Notes: a model not told the origin generated them from the sequence alone. 64,000 nucleotides of DNA from Azospirillum oryzae (GCF_008364795.1 NZ_VTTM01000018.1:1-64000), one strand, 5' to 3'. Numbered from the stretch's first letter, positions 44,695 through 54,334 are shown. Numbers and translations: made by a program.

Positions 44695-45945
44695 ATGGAT
44701 TTCGACCCCCACCTTACCACCGACCATTCCCCGCGCAACGCGGACGCCCACCAGGACACCGCCGCCGCCGACTGGCCGGGGCACTGGCCGGGCGGCCGGG
44801 CGCCGACGGTGCTGCAGGTGGTGCCGACGCTGGTCACCGGCGGGGCGGAGCGCGGCTGCATCGACATGGCGCTCGCCCTGCAGGCCGCCGGCGGCAGGCC
44901 GCTGGTGGCGTCGGAGGGCGGACCGATGGTGCGCGAGCTGGACCGCGCCCGCATCACCCACCTGACTCTGCCTCTGGCCTCCAAGAACCCGCTGACCATC
45001 CGCCGCAACGCCCGCCGGCTGGCCGCCATCATCCGCGAGCACAAGGTGGACATCGTCCACGCCCGCTCCCGCGCGCCGGCCTGGAGCGCGTGGCTGGCCT
45101 GCCGGGAGACCGGCGCCTGCTACATGACCACCTTCCACGCCCCCTACAATTTCGGAACCGGCCCGGTCGGCGGCCGGCTGAAGCGCTGGTACAACTCGGT
45201 GATGGCGCGGGGCGAGCGGGTGATCGCCATCTCCGGCTTCATCCGCGACCATGTGCTGGGCAACTACCCGGTCGATCCGCAGCGGGTGCGCGTCATCCAC
45301 CGCGGCATCGACCGCAGCGTCTTCGCCCCAGACCGGGTCAGCCCGACGCGGCTGGTGACGCTCGCGAAGCAATGGAACCTGCCGGATGACCGGCCGGTGA
45401 TCCTGCTGCCCGGCCGGCTGACCCGCTGGAAGGGCCAGACCGTGCTGATCGATGCGCTGGCCAAGCTGGGGCGCCAGGACGTGCTGGCCCTGCTGGTCGG
45501 CTCCGACCAGGGCCGCACCGGCTACCGGGAGGAGCTGGAGAACCGCATCGCCAATGCCGGCCTGCGCGGCGTGGTGCGGATGACCGACCATTGCAGCGAC
45601 ATGGCCGCGGCCTACCTGTTGTCGACGGTGGTCGTCTCCGCCTCGCGCGAGCCGGAAGCCTTCGGGCGGGTGATCGTGGAGGCGCAGGCGATGGGCAAGC
45701 CGGTGATCGTCTCGGCCATCGGCGCCTATCAGGAGACCGTCGTCCCCGGCGAAACCGCCTGGGTGGTGCCGCCGGACGATCCCGACGCCCTGGCCCGGGC
45801 GCTGGACGAGGCGCTGTCGCTGACCCCGGAGCAGCGCGAGGCCATCGGCGCCCGCGCCATCGCCTTCGTCGCCGACCGCTACACCAAGGATCGCATGTGC
45901 GCCGACACGCTGGCGGTCTATGCGGAGTTGCTGCAACCACGCTGA
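44695..45945 (+). CDS. GT4-family glycosyltransferase
   Basis: A 416-residue cytoplasmic glycosyltransferase with GT-B fold. The N-terminal domain shows VLQVVPTLVTGGAERGCIDM and VHARSRAPAWSAWLA. The donor domain shows ILLPGRLTRWKGQTVLIDAL and the E-x7-E motif in SREPEAFGRVIVEAQAMG. Such enzymes build LPS core, O-antigen or exopolysaccharide. It is followed by a HAD-family gene 85 bp away on the same strand. The ATG at 44695 was chosen over longer frames overlapping the divergent hydrolase. Confidence 0.9.
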   Translation: MDFDPHLTTDHSPRNADAHQDTAAADWPGHWPGGRAPTVLQVVPTLVTGGAERGCIDMALALQAAGGRPLVASEGGPMVRELDRARITHLTLPLASKNPLTIRRNARRLAAIIREHKVDIVHARSRAPAWSAWLACRETGACYMTTFHAPYNFGTGPVGGRLKRWYNSVMARGERVIAISGFIRDHVLGNYPVDPQRVRVIHRGIDRSVFAPDRVSPTRLVTLAKQWNLPDDRPVILLPGRLTRWKGQTVLIDALAKLGRQDVLALLVGSDQGRTGYREELENRIANAGLRGVVRMTDHCSDMAAAYLLSTVVVSASREPEAFGRVIVEAQAMGKPVIVSAIGAYQETVVPGETAWVVPPDDPDALARALDEALSLTPEQREAIGARAIAFVADRYTKDRMCADTLAVYAELLQPR

Positions 45946-46030
45946 GATCGGCCTGTCGATGCAATCCGATCGATGCGATCCGATCCCTGCCCACCCATCA
46001 CAAACCCTTCCATCAAACCGACCGGACACC

Positions 46031-46909
46031 ATGGCCGACATCCGACAGATTTCCGGCATCGCCGAAGTCATCGACCATTATGACGGGTTCATCCTGGACC
46101 TGTGGGGCGTACTGCATGACGGCGAACGGCCCTATCCCGGCGTGCCCGACTGCCTGGACCGCATGCGCGCCGCCGGCAAAACGCTGTGCCTGCTGTCCAA
46201 CGCGCCGCGCCGCACCACCGGCGTGATCGAGAAGCTGGACGGCATGGGGCTGGGGCGAGAGCGCTACGACCATGTCATGACCTCGGGCGAAGCGACCTAC
46301 GAGGCGCTGCGCGACCGCGACGATCCCTGGCACGCGGCGCTCGGCCGCCGGCTCTATCACATTGGGCCGGAGCGGGACACCGACGTCTATGAAGGGCTCG
46401 GCTACCAGATCGCGGCGACTCCGGAGGAGGCCGATTTCGTCGTCAACACCGGCATCGTCACCTTCGGCGAGACGGTGGCGGATTATCAGCCGCAGCTGGA
46501 CGCCTGTCTGGCCGCCGGGCTGCCGATGATCTGCGCCAATCCCGATCTGGTGGTGATGGTCGGGCCGATGCTGGTGATCTGCGCCGGCACGCTGGCCGCC
46601 CGCTACGAAGAGATGGGCGGCGACGTGCGCCAGCACGGCAAGCCCTATGCCCCCGTGTACGAGCGCTGTTTCAAGCTGCTGGGGATCGACGACAGCCGCC
46701 GCATCCTGGCGGTGGGCGACAGCCTGCGCACCGATGTCGCCGGCGCCAACGCCGCCGGGATCGACGTGGCGCTGGTCACCGCCGGCATCCATCAGGAGGA
46801 ACTGGGGGGCGCCGCCTGGGGGGCCGCGGTCGATCCGGTCAATTTGCGCGCTCTGGCCGATGCGTCGGGGCACATGCCCACCTACGCGGTGCCCAGCCTG
46901 CGCTGGTAA
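46031..46909 (+). CDS. HAD-superfamily hydrolase, class IIA (TIGR01459-like)
   Basis: A 292-residue phosphatase. The nucleophile motif is GFILDLWGVLHDG (Asp replaces nothing; DLWGV is the known variant of this alphaproteobacterial family), motif II is LLSNAPRRT, and the C-terminal metal site is ILAVGDSLRTDVAGANAAG. The class IIA cap lies between. The substrate is not known, possibly a sugar or nucleotide phosphate. A strong convergent terminator follows. Confidence 0.9.
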   Translation: MADIRQISGIAEVIDHYDGFILDLWGVLHDGERPYPGVPDCLDRMRAAGKTLCLLSNAPRRTTGVIEKLDGMGLGRERYDHVMTSGEATYEALRDRDDPWHAALGRRLYHIGPERDTDVYEGLGYQIAATPEEADFVVNTGIVTFGETVADYQPQLDACLAAGLPMICANPDLVVMVGPMLVICAGTLAARYEEMGGDVRQHGKPYAPVYERCFKLLGIDDSRRILAVGDSLRTDVAGANAAGIDVALVTAGIHQEELGGAAWGAAVDPVNLRALADASGHMPTYAVPSLRW

Positions 46910-46917
46910 ATCGTCAA

Positions 46918-46954
46918 GACGGGAGCGCGGAGGCATCCTGCCCGCGTTCCCGTC
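46918..46954. terminator. Bidirectional terminator
   Basis: A 13-bp stem with one G-T pair (46918-46930 with 46942-46954) between convergent stops of the HAD and ribbon-helix-helix genes. No T run, so efficiency is uncertain. Confidence 0.55.
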
Positions 46955-47278
46955 TCAATCCAGCGGGACGGCGTCGTCCATCGCCTTGTCGAGCAGGGGC
47001 GACTGGCCGTCTTCGGCAAAGCCGCGATTGCCGATCGCGGTGCGGTAATAGCTGACGATGAAGACGCGGATGGAGGCGGTCAGATTGGCCTCGCCCCGCC
47101 GCTCGTCGATCTGGGTGCAGATTTCGTTCAGCGTCAGCCTTTCACGCTCGCAGATTTCCTTCAGCGAATCCCAGATGTACGGCTCCATCCTCAGGCTGGT
47201 ACGGCGACCGCTTACCTTGACGTTGCGGCAGAGCAGCCCCGGTCCTTCCTTACTCCTGCTCGCACCCGTGCCCCCCAT
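46955..47278 (-). CDS. Ribbon-helix-helix domain protein
   Basis: A 107-residue protein. The central part, RRTSLRMEPYIWDSLKEICE followed by RLTLNEICTQIDERRG, matches the RHH_4 type of ribbon-helix-helix DNA-binding domain common in Rhodospirillales. The following SIRVFIVSYYRTAI helix is part of the same family. It probably acts as a small transcription factor. The start is ATG 47278; a longer frame to 47383 is possible but unsupported. Confidence 0.82.
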   Translation of the reverse strand: MGGTGASRSKEGPGLLCRNVKVSGRRTSLRMEPYIWDSLKEICERERLTLNEICTQIDERRGEANLTASIRVFIVSYYRTAIGNRGFAEDGQSPLLDKAMDDAVPLD

Positions 47279-47536
47279 CGGAAACCCCGTTCCCCATCCG
47301 TTGCGTGCCCCGATCTCTCGTTGCGGGCCAATACATCCATTTGTGTGACCATATTGCAAGTGGCGTGTGCCGTCCAAGATCAATTCGACCCATAGCTGCG
47401 GATTGGCGCGACAATCGAGCGCAGGCGGGTATTGCGTCCAACCGCAGATCGGCAGATTGCGGGGAAAAGCCGCTTCCTTTGGCCTGTACCTTCGCTATAC
47501 CAGTGCCGGACGGCGGAAGAAGGGGAAGGATCGGCG

Positions 47537-48721
47537 ATGACGCGACCGGAGAACGGACGATTCGCGGCCCGCATCGCAGCCGGGTTCGCCATGGGGCTCC
47601 TGGTCCCCTGGATCGCCCCGGCAACACCGGCCGGAAGCGCCTGGGCCGCCGATGCCACCGAGCCCGCCAAGAACGGTCCCGCCGAGACCATCCCGCACTC
47701 CCTCCTCCGCAGCCGGATCGAAGCGCTGCTGCCGGCTCCCTGGCGCATCGAATCGTTGACGGTGGAGCCGCTTACCGCTTCGCCATCCCCGGAAGCCCGG
47801 ATGTCGGCGCGGGTGACCGCGACGGTGGTGCTTGGCGGCCCGACCTATCTGGTCGACAGCCGCGAAGGGCCGGTGACCTTCCTGCGTCCGGCGGCCGAAG
47901 CGGGGCTGACCAAGAGCTGGGTCGCGACGGCGCTCGCCAGCCAAGGGCCCGGCGGCTGGACCGTCGCGCTGACGCCGCAGAGCCCCGGCCTGCTCGACGG
48001 CATCGGCAAGCCGGCCGCCGAGCTGCCCGGCCGCACGGTGGTTCTCGGCACGCCGGAAGCGAAAAGCCTGCGCGAACAGTTGGATCGCGACGCGGCGCAA
48101 CGGCTGGCCGAGGATACCGAACGCCGCCGGCGCGAGGAGGAACGGCTGGCCCAGCAGGCCGCCGCGGCCAAGGCCGAAGCCGCCCGCGCAGAAACCGAAC
48201 GGCGGGCGGTCGAGGCGCGCATCGCCCAGGTCGCCGACCTGCGCGGCAAGCTGTCCGGTCCGGACCGCGCGGCGCGGCTGGCCGCCTTCGAAGCGGCGTT
48301 GGGCGGAAACGATCCGGCATTGCGCCAGACGGCGATGGACGCGGCGCTGCAGAGCCGCGATCCGGTGGTCGCCAATCTGGCGCTGAAGGACTGGATCGCC
48401 CGCCACCGCGCCGTTCCGGTCCAGCTTTACGCCACCAAGGAGGATCCCAGTTCCGAGGTGGTGGTGCAGAATCTTGGGCCGATGACGCTGGAGATCGACG
48501 GCTTCAGCCCGGTCAACGGCGCGCTGGCCGGCAAGCTGGGAGCGCCCGGCTACAGCATCGCCCGGCCATCCAGCATCGTCGGCACCCTGGCGCAGACCGA
48601 ACTGGCGGTGAACTCCTTCGGCTGCGCGCTGACATTGCGGCTGGCCGAGCACCGGACGCTGGACGGGCTTCTGCGCTGCCAGACGCTGCCGACGCTGATC
48701 GCCCGCATCACGCTCGATTGA
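47537..48721 (+). CDS. Exported coiled-coil protein of unknown function
   Basis: A 394-residue protein with a signal peptide (cleavage after SAWA, residue 37). A folded N-terminal part (LLPAPWRIESLTVEPLTA, GPTYLVDSREGPVTFLRP) is followed by a charged coiled coil at about 178-240, rich in Arg/Glu/Ala. The C-terminal domain includes EVVVQNLGPMTLEIDGFSPV. GGGGAAGGA precedes the ATG at 47537. It is followed 12 bp later by an SH3-domain protein gene, so both are probably periplasmic partners. I do not recognise the family. Confidence 0.75.
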   Translation: MTRPENGRFAARIAAGFAMGLLVPWIAPATPAGSAWAADATEPAKNGPAETIPHSLLRSRIEALLPAPWRIESLTVEPLTASPSPEARMSARVTATVVLGGPTYLVDSREGPVTFLRPAAEAGLTKSWVATALASQGPGGWTVALTPQSPGLLDGIGKPAAELPGRTVVLGTPEAKSLREQLDRDAAQRLAEDTERRRREEERLAQQAAAAKAEAARAETERRAVEARIAQVADLRGKLSGPDRAARLAAFEAALGGNDPALRQTAMDAALQSRDPVVANLALKDWIARHRAVPVQLYATKEDPSSEVVVQNLGPMTLEIDGFSPVNGALAGKLGAPGYSIARPSSIVGTLAQTELAVNSFGCALTLRLAEHRTLDGLLRCQTLPTLIARITLD

Positions 48722-48733
48722 GGGGGGGACGCG

Positions 48734-49783
48734 ATGGGCCGAGTGCGGCGGAACTCCACCCTGCGGTTCGCGGCGGCCGCCCTGCTGCTGAGCGCCTGCA
48801 CGGCCGGCGCGCTGGCCCAAACGCCGGCCAATACGCCAGCCGACCGGCTGACCCCTGCCGCCGCCCCCATCGTCTCCCTTCCCCGTCTGACGCCGACGCA
48901 GACCCTTTCGCCGCCGCTGAGCCCGGGCGTGGTCTGGGAACATCCGCCGGAAGCGCCGGCACCGCTGTCGCCGCCGGGTCCACGCCCCGCCCCGGCCGGG
49001 CCCGCCGCCGGCCGGGCGCCGGCACCGCCCACCGCGGTGAAACCGCCCGACGCCAAACCCGCCGAAGCGCCCCCGGCCATCGCGGTTCCGCCCCTGCCGC
49101 CGATCAAGCCGCAGATCAATCCACTGGGCGACGTGGCGCTCCGGCCGGCCCCCGCAGCGACGGCTGAAAAACCGGTCGCCGAAAAGCCGATCACCGCAGA
49201 GCCGCCCACCAAGCCACCTGCCAAGCCGCCCACAGCCGCTCCGGCGCGGCGCAGCGTGACGGCCACCGCCGGCATCTACCTGCGGGCGACCCCGGACGCC
49301 GATGGCCGGGTCCTCGATACGGTGGAGAAGGGCGAGCAGGTGACCGCCTTCGGCCCGCCGGTCGACGGTTGGCAGCGGGTCGGCCGCGACGGGAAGCCCC
49401 AGGGCTACGTCGCCAGCGATTATCTGGCGGAAGCCGCCCCCAACCGCACGGCAAACGCAGAGCCCACCGCCGCTGCGCGCACCGCTGCGCCCAAACCCGG
49501 CCGCTATGCCAAGGCCGATCCGGAAGACCGTGGCTGCGCCCTGCCCGGCGACCTGCCGGAGCGGGCGCAGCACCCCCGCCTGTCCGGCGGGACCGTCGCC
49601 CGGCTGCGCGCCGCCGGCAACCTGCGCGTCGCCCCGGTCTGCGACGCCAAGGTGCTGGACGTGCTGGACGCCGGAGAGCGCGTCACCGTGCTGGAGGCCG
49701 TCGGCGGCTGGTACAAGGTCGGGCGGAAGGGCAAGGCGCTGGGCTATGTCGGCGCCGCCCTGCTGGCGCCCCTCAAGCGCTGA
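48734..49783 (+). CDS. Exported protein with two SH3-type domains
   Basis: A 349-residue protein. The signal region ends either as a lipoprotein (LLLSAC, Cys22) or by cleavage after GALA. A long proline/alanine-rich segment (about 30-170) precedes a bacterial SH3 domain (about 172-235: TAGIYLRATPDADG, DGWQRVGRDGKPQGYV) and a second one (about 275-348: LRVAPVCDAKVLDVLDAGE, GGWYKVGRKGKALGYV). Such domains often bind peptidoglycan. It is coupled by proximity to the coiled-coil protein upstream. Confidence 0.82.
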   Translation: MGRVRRNSTLRFAAAALLLSACTAGALAQTPANTPADRLTPAAAPIVSLPRLTPTQTLSPPLSPGVVWEHPPEAPAPLSPPGPRPAPAGPAAGRAPAPPTAVKPPDAKPAEAPPAIAVPPLPPIKPQINPLGDVALRPAPAATAEKPVAEKPITAEPPTKPPAKPPTAAPARRSVTATAGIYLRATPDADGRVLDTVEKGEQVTAFGPPVDGWQRVGRDGKPQGYVASDYLAEAAPNRTANAEPTAAARTAAPKPGRYAKADPEDRGCALPGDLPERAQHPRLSGGTVARLRAAGNLRVAPVCDAKVLDVLDAGERVTVLEAVGGWYKVGRKGKALGYVGAALLAPLKR

Positions 49784-50051
49784 ACGGGCAACGCCGGGGA
49801 ACCGGTACGAGGCTACCCGGAAGGACGCGCCCCGGCCCCCCGTGAAGGGGCTTGTTCGGCCGTGAAAAAGGATTCTACAACAAGGGGGAGGCCGAACTAT
49901 CGCGGACGAACGGAGCCCCTTCGGAAGTGAGCCGGGGGTGCGCCCGCCCCGTCGGACGGTTCGACCACCCCCGCCGGCCATGCGGCGCCGGTCAGGCCGG
50001 GCGGGGGCTCGAAGCACGACCGGGACCACGACCGGGACAAGGATCCACACG

Positions 50052-50321
50052 ATGTCGACCCAACACAAACAAGCCATGGACGCGGTCCTGCAGGCCGCCG
50101 CGCACGACATCGTCGCCACCCTTCAGGAGCGGGACGTCGCCGACCGCCACAGCGAGGAAGGGGATCTCGTCGTCCTCGACGTCGCCATCCTGCACGCCTA
50201 CCGCATCTTCATGCGCATCTGCGAGGAGAACGGCCTGGACGTCGACGCCGGCTATTTCGCCGACCTCGCCGCCGATCTGGCCGAGGAAGTATCGCAGGAC
50301 CAGGACGACTACGAGGACTGA
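50052..50321 (+). CDS. Small acidic hypothetical protein
   Basis: An 89-residue acidic, helical protein (MSTQHKQAMDAVLQAAAHDI...VSQDQDDYED). No signal peptide or membrane helix. I do not recognise a family. The preceding 268 bp is gene-free and contains several GC-rich inverted repeats. The stop codon lies inside the first unit of a short tandem repeat, and a terminator follows, which supports a real monocistronic gene. Confidence 0.6.
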   Translation: MSTQHKQAMDAVLQAAAHDIVATLQERDVADRHSEEGDLVVLDVAILHAYRIFMRICEENGLDVDAGYFADLAADLAEEVSQDQDDYED

Positions 50322-50375
50322 CCCCAGGGGACCGACCCCAGGGGACTGACTCTGGGAATTGCCCCAAGGGACTGA
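50318..50375. repeat. Degenerate 14-bp tandem repeat
   Basis: Two near-exact 14-bp units (CTGACCCCAGGGGA at 50318, CCGACCCCAGGGGA at 50332) and two decayed units follow to about 50375. The stop of the upstream gene is in unit one. Confidence 0.75.
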
Positions 50376-50388
50376 GGTCGAGACCGGA

Positions 50389-50438
50389 ATGCCCCCGCCC
50401 TTCCCCGCGCTGCATGGGAACGGCGGGGGCATGTCCTT
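50389..50438 (+). terminator. Terminator after the small acidic gene
   Basis: An 11-bp perfect stem (50389-50399 with 50422-50432), 22-base loop, followed by GTCCTTTT. It stands just before the GTG start of the next gene. Confidence 0.75.
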
Positions 50439-50456
50439 TTGTGAAAGCCCTGCCAA

Positions 50457-51692
50457 GTGCCCCATCCCACCCCTGACGTGGTCCCAGACGTGGCGATCAT
50501 CGGCGCCGGCCCCGCCGGGTTGATGGCGGCGGAGATCGCCGCGACAGCCGGCCTGCGGGTCGCCGTGTTCGATCACACGCCGACCCCGGCGCGCAAGCTG
50601 CTGCTGGCCGGGCGCGGCGGGCTGAACCTGACCCATTCGGAACCGCTCGACCGCTTCCTGCCCCGCTATGGCGCTGCCGAGCCGCTGTTCCGCCGCCTGC
50701 TGGCCGGTTTCTCGCCGGACGACCTGCGCGGCTGGGCGGCCGGACTGGGGATCGAGACCTTCGTCGGCAGCAGCGGCCGTGTCTTCCCGGTGCAGATGAA
50801 GGCCTCCACCCTGGTCCGCGCTTGGCTGCGGCGGCTGGACGGGCTGGGCGTCACCCTGCACAGCCGCCACCGCTGGACCGGTTGGGACGAGACCGGCGCG
50901 CTGATCTTCCATGCGGCCTTCCGTCATGGCGAAGAGACCGTCACCGTCGCCCCGCGCGCCACCCTGCTGGCGCTGGGCGGGGCAAGCTGGCCGCGCACCG
51001 GATCGGACGGCGGCTGGGTCCCGCTGCTGGAGGGGCTGGGGGTGGAGGTGGCGCCGCTGGCGCCGTCCAACATGGGCTTCGAGGTGCCCTGGTCCGATCA
51101 CCTGCGCGACCGCTTCGCCGGCCAGCCGGTGAAGAGTGTCGGCCTCTCGGTAGCCGGCCGCCGCCTGAAGGGCGAGTTCGTCATCACCGAAACCGGGATC
51201 GAGGGCGGCGCCGTCTACGCCCTGAGCGCCCCGCTGCGCGACGCCATCGCCGCCGAGGGCTGGGCGACCCTGACGCTGGACCTGCTGCCGGACATGGCCG
51301 AGGCCGAGCTGGTCAAGCGCCTGCGCCGCCGCGGTGCCGAGTCGCTGTCCACCTTCCTGAAGAAGTCGTTCTCCCTGACCGGCCCGCGCGCCGCCCTGCT
51401 GCGCGAGTTCGCCCCCGCCGCCGACCTGACCGATCCGGTGGCGCTGGCCCGGCAGATCAAGGAGCTGTCGGTGGTGCTGACCGGCATCCGCCCCATCGAG
51501 CGCGCGATCTCCAGCGCCGGCGGCGTCCGCCTGTCGGAACTGGACGACCGGCTGATGCTGACCCGCCGCCCCGGCCTGTTCCTGGCCGGCGAGATGCTGG
51601 ACTGGGAGGCGCCGACCGGCGGCTATCTTCTGCAGGGCTGCTTCGCCATGGGCGTGGCGGCCGGCAAGGGGATGGTGGAGTGGCTGGGGTGA
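50457..51692 (+). CDS. FAD-dependent oxidoreductase, TIGR03862/HI0933-like
   Basis: A 411-residue flavoprotein. The dinucleotide-binding loop is VAIIGAGPAGLMAAEIAA near residue 12; RKLLLAGRGGLNLTHSE, LALGGASWPRTGSDGG and the C-terminal FLAGEMLDWEAPTGGYLLQG are typical of the HI0933-like group (TIGR03862 branch). The function is not established for the group. It begins at GTG 50457, 18 bp after a terminator, with GAAAG upstream. Confidence 0.88.
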   Translation: MPHPTPDVVPDVAIIGAGPAGLMAAEIAATAGLRVAVFDHTPTPARKLLLAGRGGLNLTHSEPLDRFLPRYGAAEPLFRRLLAGFSPDDLRGWAAGLGIETFVGSSGRVFPVQMKASTLVRAWLRRLDGLGVTLHSRHRWTGWDETGALIFHAAFRHGEETVTVAPRATLLALGGASWPRTGSDGGWVPLLEGLGVEVAPLAPSNMGFEVPWSDHLRDRFAGQPVKSVGLSVAGRRLKGEFVITETGIEGGAVYALSAPLRDAIAAEGWATLTLDLLPDMAEAELVKRLRRRGAESLSTFLKKSFSLTGPRAALLREFAPAADLTDPVALARQIKELSVVLTGIRPIERAISSAGGVRLSELDDRLMLTRRPGLFLAGEMLDWEAPTGGYLLQGCFAMGVAAGKGMVEWLG

Positions 51693-51799
51693 GAGGGGAA
51701 CCTCTCCGCAATATCGGATAGCGTCATCCTTTCGCCACGGTCGGGAGACAAATAATCGTCGGCCGACCGCCGGTCTTCCGGCGGCGCGGATGTAGGCGT

Positions 51800-54331
51800 A
51801 TGAGGACCGAAGCGGGAACGTTTCCCGCACTCACCGCATCGACCCGATGGGGCTTCAGCGAGCGCGCCGTGACCGCCGACCGACCCGACCACCAAAGGGA
51901 CCAGAGGACGGGCCAGCTCTATGCCGGCCCCCGCCCGGTCCGCACCCGCGAAGACCCGTCGCCGCTCGACCGGCTGACGGCGGGCGAGGTCGCCCGTGTG
52001 CTGGCCGCCAAGGCGTTCGGGATTGCCCGCGACCGGCTGGCTACCCTTGGCCAGAGACTCGGCCAGGGCAAACTGGGCCAGGGCAAACTGGGCCAGGGCA
52101 AACTGGGCCAGGGCAAGCCGCGCCGCAGGCAGCCGCCTCCCGTCGCCGCCCCGCCGCCGACGCCCTACAAGCAGCCACGCCGGCCGCGCCGCCGCGGCTT
52201 GCCGTCCTTCACGCTGCCGTCCTTCACCCTGCCAAGGATCTCCTTGCCCAAATTCAAAGCGCCCAAATTCAAAGCGCCCGAACTCGGCACGTCCAAGCCG
52301 TCCGCCCCCCGGTCCGGCGGCTCCCAGCCGCCGCAGCCACCCAGTAAAAACGGGGACAAGGGCGGCGGCTGGATGAGGCAGCTGCTGCAATGGGGGCTGG
52401 TCGCCGCCATCTGGTGCGGCATCGGGCTGGGCGCGGTGCTGGCCTGGTTCGCGCTCGACCTGCCGGACATCTCCAAGGTGGCGCAGTTCGAACGCCGCGC
52501 CTCGATCACCGTTCTGGCCGCCGACGGCAGCGAGTTCGCCCGCTTCGGCGACCTGCACGGCACGACGCTCAGCGTGAAGGATCTGCCGCCGCATCTGGTC
52601 GACGCCGTGCTGGCGATCGAGGACCGCCGCTTCTACAGCCATTTTGGCATCGATCCGCTGGGTCTGGCCCGCGCCATCTATGTCAACTGGCGCTCCGGCA
52701 GGGCGGTGCAGGGCGGCTCCACCATCACCCAGCAGCTCGCCAAGAACCTGTTCCTGACCCCCGAGAAGTCGCTGAAGCGCAAGATCCAGGAAGCGATGCT
52801 GGCGCTTTGGCTGGAGAGCCGCTTCACCAAGGACCAGATCCTCACCGCCTATCTGAACCGCGTCTATCTCGGCGCCGGCACCTTCGGGGTGGACGCCGCG
52901 GCCCGCACCTATTTCGGCAAGCCGGCGACCGAGGTCGACATCCGCGAATCGGCGGTGCTGGCCGGCCTGCTGAAGGCGCCGTCGCGCTACGCCCCCAGCT
53001 CCAACCCGGATGAGTCGGCGGAGCGGGCGCGGGTGGTGATGGCGGCGATGCTCGACGCCGGCTATCTGACCCAGGCGCAGTATGACGCCGCCCGCACCGC
53101 CAAGCCCTCGCCCAAGCGCAGGCCCGGCGGCGACGGCCGCTATTTCGCCGACTGGGTGACCGATCTGGTGCCGGGCTTCGCCGGCCCCGACCATGGCGAC
53201 GTCATCGTCCGCACCACGCTGGACCTGAAGATGCAGCGCGCCGCCGAACAGCGGATGGAAGCGCTGCTGGCCGGCCCCGGCGCCGCCGCCAACGTCCGCC
53301 AGGGCGCACTGGTCGCCATGAGCCCCGACGGCGCCGTGCGCGCGCTGGTCGGCGGCCGCGATTACGACAGCAGCGAGTTCAACCGCGCCACCCAGGCGCT
53401 GCGCCAGCCGGGCTCGGCCTTCAAGCCCTTCGTCTATCTGGCGGCGCTGGAAACCGGCTGGACCCCCGACAGCCTGATCGACGACGCTCCGGTCCAACTC
53501 GGCAATTGGAGCCCCGGCAATTACGACGGCAAGTACCGCGGCAGCATCACGCTGGCCTCGGCGCTGGCCCATTCGTCCAACACCGCGACGGCGCGGCTGA
53601 TCGACCGGGTCGGCACCGACCGGGTGCGGCGGATCGCGTCGGATCTCGGCATCTCCTCGCCGCTGACCCGCGACCTGTCGCTGGCGCTCGGCACCAGCGA
53701 GGTGACGCCGCTGGAACTGGTGCGCGCCTATGCCGGCATCGCCAACCGCGGCGTTCCAGTATGGGCCTATGCCATCACCGAGATCAAAAGCCGCGACGGT
53801 GTCGTTCTCTACCGGCGCCAGGGCGGCGGCGGCGCGCCGGTGGTCGACCCTGCCCATGCGGTCCAGCTCGCCCGGATGATGACCGGCGTGCTCGACTACG
53901 GCACCGGCCGCAGCGCCCGGCTGAACCGCCCGGCGGCGGCCAAATCCGGCACCACCCAGGACTATCACGACGCCTGGTTCGTCGGCTTCACCGCCGATCT
54001 GGTCGCCGGCGTCTGGCTCGGCAACGACAACAACGACGCCATGAAGAAGGTCACCGGCGGCACCCTGCCGGCCAAGCTGTGGCGCGAGTTCATGCTGGAC
54101 GCCCATGCCGGCAAGCCCGCCCGCCCGCTCCCCGGCCTGGACGGCGCCCCCGCCTGGACGCCGCCGCCCGGCAGCGTGGTGCCTGGATTGGGGCCGCCGA
54201 ACGGCGTCCCGATGGCATCGGCCGACGCGCGGCCGGGCGGCGCCATCGGCTCGCTGATCGAGAAGATCGCCGGCGGCTCCGGCGCCGCGCCGAAGGTGCA
54301 GAACGACTACAGCAACACCGGGGTGCGGTAA
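51800..54331 (+). CDS. Penicillin-binding protein 1A with repetitive cytoplasmic tail
   Basis: An 843-residue class A PBP that polymerises and cross-links peptidoglycan. An unusually long cytoplasmic tail (about 1-192) contains four LGQGK units (87-106), then paired PSFTL and KFKAP units, all of five residues. One membrane helix is at about 196-217. The GT51 domain shows EDRRFYSHFGIDPLGLARA and QGGSTITQQLAKNLF; the transpeptidase has SxxK in QPGSAFKPF (Ser about 538), SxN in AHSSNTATA and KSGT near 714. It is followed 93 bp later by tssL. A shorter start further in is possible. Confidence 0.92.
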   Translation: MRTEAGTFPALTASTRWGFSERAVTADRPDHQRDQRTGQLYAGPRPVRTREDPSPLDRLTAGEVARVLAAKAFGIARDRLATLGQRLGQGKLGQGKLGQGKLGQGKPRRRQPPPVAAPPPTPYKQPRRPRRRGLPSFTLPSFTLPRISLPKFKAPKFKAPELGTSKPSAPRSGGSQPPQPPSKNGDKGGGWMRQLLQWGLVAAIWCGIGLGAVLAWFALDLPDISKVAQFERRASITVLAADGSEFARFGDLHGTTLSVKDLPPHLVDAVLAIEDRRFYSHFGIDPLGLARAIYVNWRSGRAVQGGSTITQQLAKNLFLTPEKSLKRKIQEAMLALWLESRFTKDQILTAYLNRVYLGAGTFGVDAAARTYFGKPATEVDIRESAVLAGLLKAPSRYAPSSNPDESAERARVVMAAMLDAGYLTQAQYDAARTAKPSPKRRPGGDGRYFADWVTDLVPGFAGPDHGDVIVRTTLDLKMQRAAEQRMEALLAGPGAAANVRQGALVAMSPDGAVRALVGGRDYDSSEFNRATQALRQPGSAFKPFVYLAALETGWTPDSLIDDAPVQLGNWSPGNYDGKYRGSITLASALAHSSNTATARLIDRVGTDRVRRIASDLGISSPLTRDLSLALGTSEVTPLELVRAYAGIANRGVPVWAYAITEIKSRDGVVLYRRQGGGGAPVVDPAHAVQLARMMTGVLDYGTGRSARLNRPAAAKSGTTQDYHDAWFVGFTADLVAGVWLGNDNNDAMKKVTGGTLPAKLWREFMLDAHAGKPARPLPGLDGAPAWTPPPGSVVPGLGPPNGVPMASADARPGGAIGSLIEKIAGGSGAAPKVQNDYSNTGVR
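52058..52117. repeat. Four 15-bp coding repeats (LGQGK)
   Basis: Near-identical 15-bp units in the PBP1A tail. Related 15-bp duplications follow at about 52205-52230 (PSFTL) and 52250-52279 (KFKAP, exact), so the tail has grown by pentapeptide duplication. Confidence 0.9.
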
Positions 54332-54334
54332 GCT

